Below, piece by piece: positions 1-7,663 of a stretch of DNA of 64,000 nt. Position numbers and translations under genes: made by a program. The notes under the pieces were generated by a model, which had not been told where the DNA came from, made no database searches, and was given only the letters and a program-made list of their open reading frames with translations. Numbering within the stretch: the first letter of the stretch is position 1; each line of letters opens with the position of its first letter. This DNA comes from Nocardioides sp. (GTDB taxonomy: Bacteria > Actinomycetota > Actinomycetes > Propionibacteriales > Nocardioidaceae): positions 180,718 to 244,717 of the forward strand of contig JACJWV010000005.1 in assembly GCA_020636915.1 (NCBI GenBank), given 5' to 3'.

Positions 1-73
1 CCGGACGGCATTCCGCGCGCTTCATGTGGGCTGCCGGTCGGGGGCCGAGTGCTGATGGGCGTCTGCGGGGCCC

Positions 74-724
74 TCAGCCGAACGGCAGCGGCTCCGGGGC
101 CAGCGAGACCGCCTTGGCGCGCGCGGCCGTGAGCCGGCGACGATGGTGCTGGCGACACAGGACCTCGTAGGCGACGTCAGCCGGCGGTCCATCCTGCTCG
201 ACGTCGCCGACCACGATCACCTCCCCCTCGACGACCATCACACCGTTCTCCGTGCGGGCGTTGTGGGTGGCGCGCTTGCCGCACCAGCACAAGGCCTCCA
301 CCTGGAGGACGTGGACCCGGTCCGCGAGCTCGACCAACCTCTGACTGCCCTCGAACAGCTGCGTGCGGAAGTCGGTGAGGATCCCGAACGCGAACACATC
401 CAGCTGGAGCTCGTCGACGACCTTGGCGAGCTGGTCGACCTGGTCCCTGCTGTAGAACTGCGCCTCGTCACAGATCAGGTAGTCGATGCGCCCACCCTGG
501 GTCAACGTGTCGACGACGTACCGCCAGAAGTCGAAACCGGCATCGACCTCGATGGCCTCGTGGGTCAGCCCCAGGCGGCTCGACAAGATGCCTCTGCCGG
601 CCCGGTCCCGGGTGGTGAAGATGCGCCCCGAGCGCCCGCGAGCCGAGTGGTTGTGATCGGTCTGCAGGGCCAAGGTCGACTTACCCGCATCCATCGTTCC
701 CCAGTAGTACGTCAGCTCCGCCAC
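74..724 (-). CDS. tdk: Thymidine kinase, class II
   Basis: Salvage enzyme that phosphorylates thymidine to dTMP with ATP in the cytoplasm. The 216-residue protein has a P-loop GTMDAGKST at residues 9-17, a DEAQF Walker B block around 86-90 whose Glu is the usual catalytic base, and zinc ligands C146/C148 with C190/H193. The C-x-C spacing of the first zinc pair differs from the more familiar C-x2-C, but I recall it from other actinobacterial enzymes. Start is GTG at 724. A CATGAT hexamer at 733-738 lies 8 bases upstream, which suggests a leaderless message. It is divergent from the SGNH hydrolase gene. Identity is secure. Confidence 0.95.
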   Translation of the reverse strand: MAELTYYWGTMDAGKSTLALQTDHNHSARGRSGRIFTTRDRAGRGILSSRLGLTHEAIEVDAGFDFWRYVVDTLTQGGRIDYLICDEAQFYSRDQVDQLAKVVDELQLDVFAFGILTDFRTQLFEGSQRLVELADRVHVLQVEALCWCGKRATHNARTENGVMVVEGEVIVVGDVEQDGPPADVAYEVLCRQHHRRRLTAARAKAVSLAPEPLPFG

Positions 725-846
725 GCTGCGGAATCATGCCACGGCATCCCCGGATGGCTGACCCACGGGACGCGCGCCAGGGCGGTCCCGCTCGCCCGGG
801 GCCCCTTCCCTCCGGCTGGCCTCTTCCCCCGAGGTCGCCGGGGCCC

Positions 847-852
847 TAGATT
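847..852 (+). promoter_or_regulatory. -10 hexamer of leaderless SGNH hydrolase gene
   Basis: TAGATT ends 7 bases before the GTG at 860, leaving no room for a ribosome binding site. It is the clearest example of a pattern repeated at many starts in this window. No convincing -35 box is visible. Confidence 0.55.
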
Positions 853-859
853 CCGGCAG

Positions 860-2086
860 GTGCTGACTTCTCGGATCACCACGGCCCTCGCGGCCTGCGC
901 AGCCACCCTCACGACCGCACTCGGCGCGGCCCTCGTCGCTCCTGCCGCCCCCGCGCACGCGGACGGCCCCGGCGCCGGCTCCCCCTGGGTCGTCACCCTC
1001 GGCGACTCCTACATCTCCGGCGAGGCCGGCCGCTGGGCCGGCAGCAGCAACGCCTCCTCCAGTCGCGCCGACGCGCTCGGCCCGACGGCGTACTACGACA
1101 ACCCCTCCGGCACGGCCGAGCAGATCCCCCGCTGCCACCGCAGCAGGTCGGCGGAGGCGTACGTCGGGGGCGGCGTGAGCGGTGTGAACCTCGCCTGCTC
1201 GGGGGCCACCACCGCCACCAGCAACGGCACCTACTTCAAGCCCGGCATCGACTTCTACGACGACGGCGCCGGCCACCGGGGGCAGGCCGCGATGCTCCAG
1301 AGCTTCGCCGCGGCGCACAACGTGGGGATGGTGGTCGTCAGCATCGGCGGCAACGACTTCCACTTCGCCGACATCGTGCAGTCCTGCGTGACCGACTTCC
1401 TGGCCTCGCCGACGTGGTGGAAGGACTACTGCCGCGACGACAGCTCGGTGACCAAGAACTTCACCGCCGCGAACGTCGCCGCCGTCCGTGCTCGCATCGC
1501 CGGCGCGTTCCGCAACGTGCAGACCGCGATGCGCTCCGCCGGGTACGCCGACAGCCAGTGGACGCTCCTGGTGCAGACCTACCCCAGCCCGATCCCGCGG
1601 GGCTCCGGGTTCCGCTACTCCGAGAGCGGCTACACCCGCCAGAGCACGGGCGGCTGCGGGTTCTGGAACGGCGACGCCGACTGGGCCAACGACACCGCAC
1701 TGCCCACGATCAACGGTGCCGTCACCGGCGCGGTGGCCGACTCGGGTCTGCCCAACGCCACGGTCCTCGACCTGGCCACCGCATTCAACGGCCGGCGCCT
1801 GTGCGAGAACACGGTCGGTCTCTACGAGGAGAAGGGGATCGCGGGCTGGACGTCGCCCGGCGCCGTCGACCAGACGGAGTGGGTCAACCAGATCCGCACC
1901 GTCTCGACCTGCTGCTCGAACAGCCCCTACTACATCCAGGAGTCCCTGCACCCGAACTACTGGGCGCAGCTCGCCACCCGATCCTGCGTCCGGCAGGCCT
2001 GGAACGGGGGCGCACCACGAGGCGGCCGCTGCACGATCGCGGGCACCGGCCTGGTGAACGGCGAGCCGCGGATGTCGCTGGGCTGA
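860..2086 (+). CDS. Secreted SGNH/GDSL hydrolase
   Basis: Predicted exported esterase or lipase of the SGNH hydrolase superfamily, 408 residues. Residues 1-33 form a signal peptide ending in an AHA cleavage site. Block I is GDSYISGE with the nucleophilic Ser, block III is GGND, and block V reads ESLHPN, with Glu where the family usually has the Asp of D-x2-H. Several Cys pairs fit an extracellular fold. The reading frame is open far upstream, but GTG 860 is chosen because the signal peptide begins there and a TAGATT -10 hexamer lies 7 bases ahead. Substrate is unknown; the nearest characterised relatives I recall are Streptomyces secreted esterases. Confidence 0.88.
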   Translation: MLTSRITTALAACAATLTTALGAALVAPAAPAHADGPGAGSPWVVTLGDSYISGEAGRWAGSSNASSSRADALGPTAYYDNPSGTAEQIPRCHRSRSAEAYVGGGVSGVNLACSGATTATSNGTYFKPGIDFYDDGAGHRGQAAMLQSFAAAHNVGMVVVSIGGNDFHFADIVQSCVTDFLASPTWWKDYCRDDSSVTKNFTAANVAAVRARIAGAFRNVQTAMRSAGYADSQWTLLVQTYPSPIPRGSGFRYSESGYTRQSTGGCGFWNGDADWANDTALPTINGAVTGAVADSGLPNATVLDLATAFNGRRLCENTVGLYEEKGIAGWTSPGAVDQTEWVNQIRTVSTCCSNSPYYIQESLHPNYWAQLATRSCVRQAWNGGAPRGGRCTIAGTGLVNGEPRMSLG

Positions 2087-2121
2087 GCCTGGCGGGCTCG
2101 GGCGGACCTACGATCGGCGCC

Positions 2122-2475
2122 ATGGACTTCGACCGGTACACCGTGGTCCTCCTCGTCACGCCGGACGACCCGCCCGAGCTCAGCGAGGAGGAGGCCGACC
2201 GGATGCAGGACGCCCACCTGGCGCACCTGGCCGAGCTGCACGAGCGGGGCGTGCTGCTGGCCGCCGGGCCGGTCGGCGACCTGTCCGACGGCCGGCGCCG
2301 CTACCGCGGCCTGTCGATCATGCGCTGCGAGCCCGACGAGGCGCTCCGGCTCAAGGGCGAGGACCCCGCCGTCCGGGCGGGCGTGTTCGGCCTCGTGGCG
2401 ATGCCGTGGCTGCTGCCGGCCGGCGCGATGCACTTCACGCCGACGACGTTCCCGCGGTCGAGCGACGACGTCTGA
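2122..2475 (+). CDS. YciI-like protein
   Basis: Small cytoplasmic protein of 117 residues with the ferredoxin-like YciI/YCII-related pattern: an N-terminal strand of the type YTVVLLV, an amphipathic helix ending in HLAELHERG, then LLAAGPVGD and a C-terminal strand run. Family members are of uncertain function, and some have weak hydrolase or dehalogenase-like activity. ATG 2122 is chosen because TACGAT at 2109-2114 lies 7 bases upstream. The gene sits alone between the SGNH hydrolase and a convergent phosphodiesterase gene. Confidence 0.75.
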   Translation: MDFDRYTVVLLVTPDDPPELSEEEADRMQDAHLAHLAELHERGVLLAAGPVGDLSDGRRRYRGLSIMRCEPDEALRLKGEDPAVRAGVFGLVAMPWLLPAGAMHFTPTTFPRSSDDV

Positions 2476-2489
2476 GCAGGCGCGTCGCG

Positions 2490-3608
2490 TCAGGAGACCA
2501 CCAGCGGGATCAGCATCTCGTCGGGTGTGAGCGACCCGTGCAGGCCGACCAGGGTGGCCTCGTAGGGGAAGTCGTTCGTCGAGAGGACGGCGGTGTCGCC
2601 GTGGCAGGCCACGACGACGTCGCCCAGCCGCGGCAGCACCCCCGGCCCGACCGGGCCGAACCAGCCCCGGCCCACCGCGTCGGCCCGGGTGAGCACGTCC
2701 GCGCGTGGTCCGAGCACGGCGGACCAGGTGGCGACGACGTCGTCGACCGCTCCGCGCTGGCAGTAGAGGTGCCGGAAGCGGGCCTCGCCGCCGAGCAGCG
2801 CCACCCCCGACCGCAGCTCGAGGTGCTCGTCGACGTCGACGCGGCCCTCGGGCGGGGAGTCGACCATGCCGTGGTCGGCGACGACCACCAGCCGCACCGA
2901 CGCCGGCAGGGCCTCGCGGAGCTGCTCGGCCTCGGCGTCGACGATCGCGAGCTGCTGCAGCCAGGCACGGGAGGCGACGCCGTACCGGTGGCCGGTCCAG
3001 TCGAGGTCGCCGTCGTAGAGGTAGGTCAGCGAGCTCTGCTCGGCCGACGCCGAGACCGCGGCTGCGATCCGCTCGCCGACCTTGTCCGCGCCGACGTAGT
3101 CCGCACCGCGGTGCGCCGCGAGGGTCAGCCCCGAGCGCGCGAACTCGCGCTTGTTCACCACCGTCACCGACGCTCCCGCCTCCCGGAGGCGGGAGAAGGC
3201 CGTGGGGTGCGGCTGCCACTCGACCGGGTCGACGTCCTTGTCCCACAGCAGCGCGTTGAGCAGCTTGCCGGTGCCGGGCACGCGGGAGGTGAAGCCGACC
3301 AGGCCGTGCGCCCCCGGGGTGAGACCGGTGCCCAGGGAGGTCAGGCTGGTCGCGGTCGTCGACGGGACGCCGGACGTGCCCGGCTCCTGGCTCGCCAGCA
3401 GCGAGGCGAGGAACGGCGCGGCGTGCGCGTAGCGCTCCAGCAGCCGGGCGCCCAGCCCGTCGACCAGGAACACGACGTACGCCGGTGCCGGCGGCAGCAC
3501 GAGCTCCACCGGCTCGCCGGGCAGGTGCAGGCCGAGAGCCGCCCCGACCGCCGGGACGACGTCGCCGAGCGAGCGGCGGCCGTACGCCGGCTCGAGGAAC
3601 TCCCCCAC
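2490..3608 (-). CDS. Alkaline phosphatase superfamily phosphodiesterase
   Basis: Metal-dependent phosphodiesterase or nucleotide pyrophosphatase-like protein, 372 residues. Metal-site and catalytic blocks are in order: FLVDGLG, a Thr-rich PSTTATSLTSL block that should hold the nucleophilic Thr, DWTGHRYG, ADHGM, and a C-terminal HGSL. No signal peptide or membrane segment is apparent, so it is probably cytoplasmic. GTG 3608 is chosen because a GGAG lies 8 bases upstream and the next gene upstream ends only 17 bases away, which indicates an operon with DUF5998. Upstream in-frame sequence would overlap that gene and looks non-coding. The true substrate is not known. Confidence 0.85.
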   Translation of the reverse strand: MGEFLEPAYGRRSLGDVVPAVGAALGLHLPGEPVELVLPPAPAYVVFLVDGLGARLLERYAHAAPFLASLLASQEPGTSGVPSTTATSLTSLGTGLTPGAHGLVGFTSRVPGTGKLLNALLWDKDVDPVEWQPHPTAFSRLREAGASVTVVNKREFARSGLTLAAHRGADYVGADKVGERIAAAVSASAEQSSLTYLYDGDLDWTGHRYGVASRAWLQQLAIVDAEAEQLREALPASVRLVVVADHGMVDSPPEGRVDVDEHLELRSGVALLGGEARFRHLYCQRGAVDDVVATWSAVLGPRADVLTRADAVGRGWFGPVGPGVLPRLGDVVVACHGDTAVLSTNDFPYEATLVGLHGSLTPDEMLIPLVVS

Positions 3609-3625
3609 CCGCGGTGCTCCGGCGC

Positions 3626-4189
3626 CTAGGCGGTGCGCGCCGAGAGCGACTCGGCGAACGCGAGCAGCAGGTCCACGGCCTCGGTGCCGTCGGCGGCCGC
3701 GGACACCCGCAGCGAGAAGTCGTCGGAGGCCACGACCCCGGTGTAGCCGTGGTCGGCCTCGCAGCTGGGGTCGTTGCACCCGGCCGGCTCGAGGTCGACC
3801 CGGCTCACGCCACCCCACCCGATCGTCACCACGGCCTCCGCCGGGCGGCTCGGGCCCTCGGCGGGGTTGGCGATCATCCGGGTGACGACGACCGACTTCA
3901 CCGACGACAGCCGGATCGCCTCGGTCGAGGTCGACGTGTAGGGCTCGGGCAGCAGGTCGTCGCCCTCGTGCTCGTCGGTGTGGGCGATGATCAGCCGGGT
4001 CGGCGTCAGCACGACCACCGAGAGGTGCCGGCGCACCTCGTCGCGGTCGAAGGTCGGCTCGTGGTGGACGAAGAAGGAGACCACGTGCTCTCCCGCGACC
4101 GCCGCGTCGACGCCCTCGGCGACCACGTCGGGGTAGTAACCGGTCCGGTCGATCGCGTCCCTGAGCTCCGGGGTCCTGCTGCTCCGCAT
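3626..4189 (-). CDS. DUF5998 family protein
   Basis: Conserved actinobacterial protein of 187 residues that I assign to DUF5998 from its overall pattern, including FFVHHEPTFDRDEVRRHL and an LTPTRLIIAHTDEH strand pair. The body looks like a PH-like or lipocalin-like beta sheet, and no catalytic motif is visible. A Cys-containing insert (CNDPSCEADHGY) near residues 135-146 could bind a metal. ATG 4189 is preferred over GTG 4222 because the extra 11 residues are Arg-rich and unlike the domain. It lies between sulfotransferase and phosphodiesterase genes on the same strand. Function unknown. Confidence 0.7.
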   Translation of the reverse strand: MRSSRTPELRDAIDRTGYYPDVVAEGVDAAVAGEHVVSFFVHHEPTFDRDEVRRHLSVVVLTPTRLIIAHTDEHEGDDLLPEPYTSTSTEAIRLSSVKSVVVTRMIANPAEGPSRPAEAVVTIGWGGVSRVDLEPAGCNDPSCEADHGYTGVVASDDFSLRVSAAADGTEAVDLLLAFAESLSARTA

Positions 4190-4232
4190 GCCGGTCAGTC
4201 TGTCACGGGCCGGCCGCGCCACCGGAGGGCCC

Positions 4233-4856
4233 TCAGAACGAGTAGTCGAAGGCCGCGATGTCCTTGGCGAAGAGCTCCTCGATCCGGCGGCGCATCGGGT
4301 CGGTGTAGACCTCGCGGTAGTCGGGGCGGCTCTTGTCGACGTTGACGCTCGCCAGCGGCTCCCACGGCAGCTCCAGCCGCGCGAACACCGCGCGCAGGTC
4401 GGCCTCGAGGGTCTCCTGGCGACCGATGAAGTCGGCGCGCCGGGTCCTGCTGGTGAGGTAGCGCACCTGGGGCATCCGCAGCCGGGGCCAGGTGTCGGGG
4501 CCCTCCATCACGAAGGTCTCGAAGTCGGGGCACGACTCGGCGACGCCCTTGATGAACTGGTTCTTCTTCATGAAGGCGTCCGCGCCGCGCCGGCCCTTGT
4601 CCGCCCGCTCCTTGAAGCGCTCGACCATCCGGAACCACGAGAGCATCCGGGCCCACGGGTTGCGGACGAATCCGACCGTCCAGTACGCCGCCAGGCCGGG
4701 TTCGGTCTCCAGGATCTGCCCCAGCGTCGCGTGCCGGTCGATGCCGGGCACGTGGCGTGCGTCGGACAGCACGTCGTCGAGCCGGTTGTCGATCGTCGAG
4801 CCGCCGGTCTTCTGCACGTGCACGAACAGCAGCCGGTGGGCGTCGCTGATGACCAT
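4233..4856 (-). CDS. Sulfotransferase family 2 protein
   Basis: Probable PAPS-dependent sulfotransferase, 207 residues, cytoplasmic. The 5'-phosphosulfate-binding loop is QKTGGST at residues 15-21 and the 3'-phosphate-binding segment is VRNPWAR at 64-70. The C-terminal third has the YREVYTDPMRRRIEELF pattern common in carbohydrate sulfotransferases. It starts at ATG 4856, 28 bases downstream of the Pat-like gene, so it may be cotranscribed. A second, divergent family member is at 18097. A sulfatase at 44305 could act on similar sulfated products, but that link is speculation. Acceptor unknown. Confidence 0.8.
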   Translation of the reverse strand: MVISDAHRLLFVHVQKTGGSTIDNRLDDVLSDARHVPGIDRHATLGQILETEPGLAAYWTVGFVRNPWARMLSWFRMVERFKERADKGRRGADAFMKKNQFIKGVAESCPDFETFVMEGPDTWPRLRMPQVRYLTSRTRRADFIGRQETLEADLRAVFARLELPWEPLASVNVDKSRPDYREVYTDPMRRRIEELFAKDIAAFDYSF

Positions 4857-4884
4857 GGCGGCGATCCTACGGGTCGGGCCAGGG

Positions 4885-7584
4885 TCAGCTCGGCAGGGTG
4901 TCGCCCACCGGGGTGGGCATCCGGCGCACGAACCAGTCCGACCTGGGGTCGGTCACCGGGTCGACCCGCGCGGCCGCGGTCAGGACGGTCGCACCCTCCG
5001 CGCCCGCGAGCACGAGCGACAGCTCGAGCGAGCTGACCTGGGGCAGGTCGTTCTGCAGCTGCGCCACGCGCTGGATCAGCCGCTCCACCTCCGCGACGTC
5101 GACGACCTCGCTGCCGCGGTAGCCGAAGAGCATCGGCGCCGACTTGATCTCCCGCACCATCGACGCCGCGTCCCGGTCGCCCAGGGGCGGGATGCGGTAG
5201 GCCTTGTCGGCGAGCAGCTCGGTCAGCGGACCCGCGATCCCGAAGGACACGACCGGCCCGAAGAGCGGGTCCTCGATGCTGCGGATCGCCACCGGGACAC
5301 CGGGGCGGGAGTTCTTCTGCACGACGAACCCGGCGCGCTCCGGCTCGCTGATGAGCGCCGTCAAGGAGTCCCACGCGTCGCGCATCTCGTCGACGTCGTC
5401 GATGTTGCGCCACACGTGGGCGAGGTCGGGCCGCTCCCGCAGGTGCTCGGCGGTCGCCTTCAGCACGACGTCCCACCCCAGCGCCTCGCCGGCGGCCTCT
5501 GCCTCTGCCCGGGTCCCGACCGGCCGGGTCTGCCACAGCTCGATGCCGTACGCCGCGAGCAGCTCGGTGAGCCGGTCCGGGTCGAGCTCGGTGCCCTCGG
5601 GGTGCTCGGCGAGGAGCTCGTTGACCAGCCGCTTGGCGCCGGCGGCGTCGACCTCGGCCGGGTCGGCACTGATGCCGTCGGGGGTGCGCAGCCACACGGC
5701 GTACTCGACGACGCGCGCGAGCGCACGCACCGCGGCCTCGACCCCGGTGTAGGACGGCACCGACCCGCGGCCCGCGGTCGAGCCGGCCACGTCGGGGACC
5801 CGGAGCAGCTCGGGCACGCCCTCGGCCCCCAGGAACGAGGAGACGAGCGGCTTGTCGGACTGCTCGCCGACCGCCGCGAGCACGTTGGCCACGTCCTCGC
5901 CGGAGACGTTGATCGGCGGGACGTAGACGGCGACCACGGAGTCGACCTCAGGGTCGTCGATCGCGGCGTCCAGGGCGTCCTCGAAGTCCTCGGCACTCGC
6001 CTCGGCCCCTAGGGCCGTCGCCTTGTTGACGACCAGGCCGACCGCGGCCGCCGCGTCCGCGGCGAGCAGGCCCAGCGCGTCGGAGTTGCCGACGATCGCG
6101 ACCCGGCGCCCGCGCGGCAGCGGCTGGTGGGCGACCAGCTGGGCGACGTCGAACATCTCGTCCAGCGTGTCGACCTGGATCACACCGGCCTGCCGGAACA
6201 TCGCGTCCACCGCGGCCGGGGGCGCGGCGATCTTGCGGACCGCGTGCCCCATCGGCACGCCCTGGGTGGTGCGGCCGGACCGCACGGCGATGATCGGCTT
6301 GCGCAGCGACACCCGCCGGGCGATGCGGGAGAACTTGCGCGGGTTGCCGATCGACTCGAGGTAGAGCAGGACGACCTCGGTGGAGTCGTCCTCCTCCCAG
6401 TACTGCAGCAGGTCGTTGCCCGAGACGTCGGCCCGGTTGCCGGCGCTGACGAAGGTCGAGAGGCCGAGGCCGCGGTTGTAGACCTTCTCCAGGATCGCGG
6501 TCCCGAGCGCTCCGGACTGGCAGAAGAAGCCCGCGCGCCCGCGCGGCGGCATCAGCGAGGACAGCGAGGCGTTGAGCGAGACGGCGGAGTCGGTGTTGAT
6601 GATGCCGAGCGCGTTCGGGCCGATCAGCCGCAGGCCGTAGGAGCGCGACAGGCCCACCAGCTTGCGCTGGCGCACCCGGCCCTCCTCACCGGTCTCGGCG
6701 AAGCCCGAGGAGATGACGACCAGCCCGTGCACGCCCTTGGCAGCGCAGTCGAGGACGACGTCCTGCACCCCCTCGGCGGGCACGGCCACCACGGCCACGT
6801 CGACGTCGTCGGGGATGTCGCCGACCGTCTTGTACGTCGGCAGACCGCTCACGGCGCTGGCGCTGGGGTTCACGGCGTACACCCGCCCGGTGAAGTCGCC
6901 GGTGACCAGGTTGCGGACGAGCGCCTGGCCGATCGTCTCCTGGCGGCGGCTGGCGCCGATCACCGCGACCGACCGGGGCATGAAGAACTTCTCGATCGAG
7001 GCGGCCTCGGCGCGGTGCTCGCGGCCCATCATCACGCCGATCGCGGTGTCGGTCGGGTCGATGGGGAACTCCAGCTGGAGCACCCCCTCCTCGTACTCGC
7101 TCACGACGCGGTAGCCGGCGTCGCGGAAGGTCTGGATCATCCGGGTGTTGTCGGGCAGCACCTCGGCGATGAAGCGCTCGACGCCGCGCTCTCGACCCGC
7201 CTGGGCGAGGTGCTCGAGCAGCAGCTGCCCGATGCCGCGGCCCTGGTGGTGGTCCTCGACGAGGAAGGCGACCTCGGCCTCCCCCGGCTTGACCAGGTCG
7301 TAGCGGCCGACCGCGATGATCTGCCCCTGGAGGGTCAGCACGAACGCGACCCGGTCGACGTGGTCGACGGTGGTGAACCGGTCCAGGTCGCGGTCGGAGA
7401 GCTTCGGCATCGGGGAGAAGAACCGGTAGTACTTCGACTGGTCCGAGACGCGGTCGTAGAACTCGACGAACACGTCGCGGTCCTCGGGCCGGATCGGCCG
7501 GATGTGGGCCGTTCCTCCGTCGCGCAGCAGGACGTCGGCCTCCCAGTGCTGGGGCGGTGCCGGGACGTCCGTGGTCTCGCTCAC
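4885..7584 (-). CDS. Pat-like GNAT acetyltransferase / NDP-forming acyl-CoA synthetase fusion
   Basis: Large 899-residue protein. An N-terminal GNAT domain (about 20-165, acetyl-CoA loop HHQGRGIGQLL) is fused to a CoA-binding Rossmann domain (about 190-320, VAVIGASRR), succinyl-CoA-ligase-like domains and a C-terminal ATP-grasp domain (about 690-899). Related proteins acetylate lysines of acyl-CoA synthetases. I recall that Streptomyces lividans PatA has this N-terminal GNAT order, reversed from Salmonella Pat. The segment usually reading NAGGxG is GNSDALG here, so the synthetase half may be regulatory, not catalytic. GTG 7584 is chosen because TAGATT at 7592-7597 lies 7 bases upstream. Divergent from topoisomerase IV subunit A. 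Confidence 0.88.
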   Translation of the reverse strand: MSETTDVPAPPQHWEADVLLRDGGTAHIRPIRPEDRDVFVEFYDRVSDQSKYYRFFSPMPKLSDRDLDRFTTVDHVDRVAFVLTLQGQIIAVGRYDLVKPGEAEVAFLVEDHHQGRGIGQLLLEHLAQAGRERGVERFIAEVLPDNTRMIQTFRDAGYRVVSEYEEGVLQLEFPIDPTDTAIGVMMGREHRAEAASIEKFFMPRSVAVIGASRRQETIGQALVRNLVTGDFTGRVYAVNPSASAVSGLPTYKTVGDIPDDVDVAVVAVPAEGVQDVVLDCAAKGVHGLVVISSGFAETGEEGRVRQRKLVGLSRSYGLRLIGPNALGIINTDSAVSLNASLSSLMPPRGRAGFFCQSGALGTAILEKVYNRGLGLSTFVSAGNRADVSGNDLLQYWEEDDSTEVVLLYLESIGNPRKFSRIARRVSLRKPIIAVRSGRTTQGVPMGHAVRKIAAPPAAVDAMFRQAGVIQVDTLDEMFDVAQLVAHQPLPRGRRVAIVGNSDALGLLAADAAAAVGLVVNKATALGAEASAEDFEDALDAAIDDPEVDSVVAVYVPPINVSGEDVANVLAAVGEQSDKPLVSSFLGAEGVPELLRVPDVAGSTAGRGSVPSYTGVEAAVRALARVVEYAVWLRTPDGISADPAEVDAAGAKRLVNELLAEHPEGTELDPDRLTELLAAYGIELWQTRPVGTRAEAEAAGEALGWDVVLKATAEHLRERPDLAHVWRNIDDVDEMRDAWDSLTALISEPERAGFVVQKNSRPGVPVAIRSIEDPLFGPVVSFGIAGPLTELLADKAYRIPPLGDRDAASMVREIKSAPMLFGYRGSEVVDVAEVERLIQRVAQLQNDLPQVSSLELSLVLAGAEGATVLTAAARVDPVTDPRSDWFVRRMPTPVGDTLPS

Positions 7585-7663
7585 GAGGCGAAATCTAGCG
7601 TGGCGACGTGAATCCGGCGTGCCAGCGACGTTTCCGTCGGTGGGCCTTGGGAGAATCGGCGCC

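Noticed and set aside
1..73. A possible gene end at the left edge
   Set aside because: The first 73 bases are too short to show a coding pattern, and no motif is visible.
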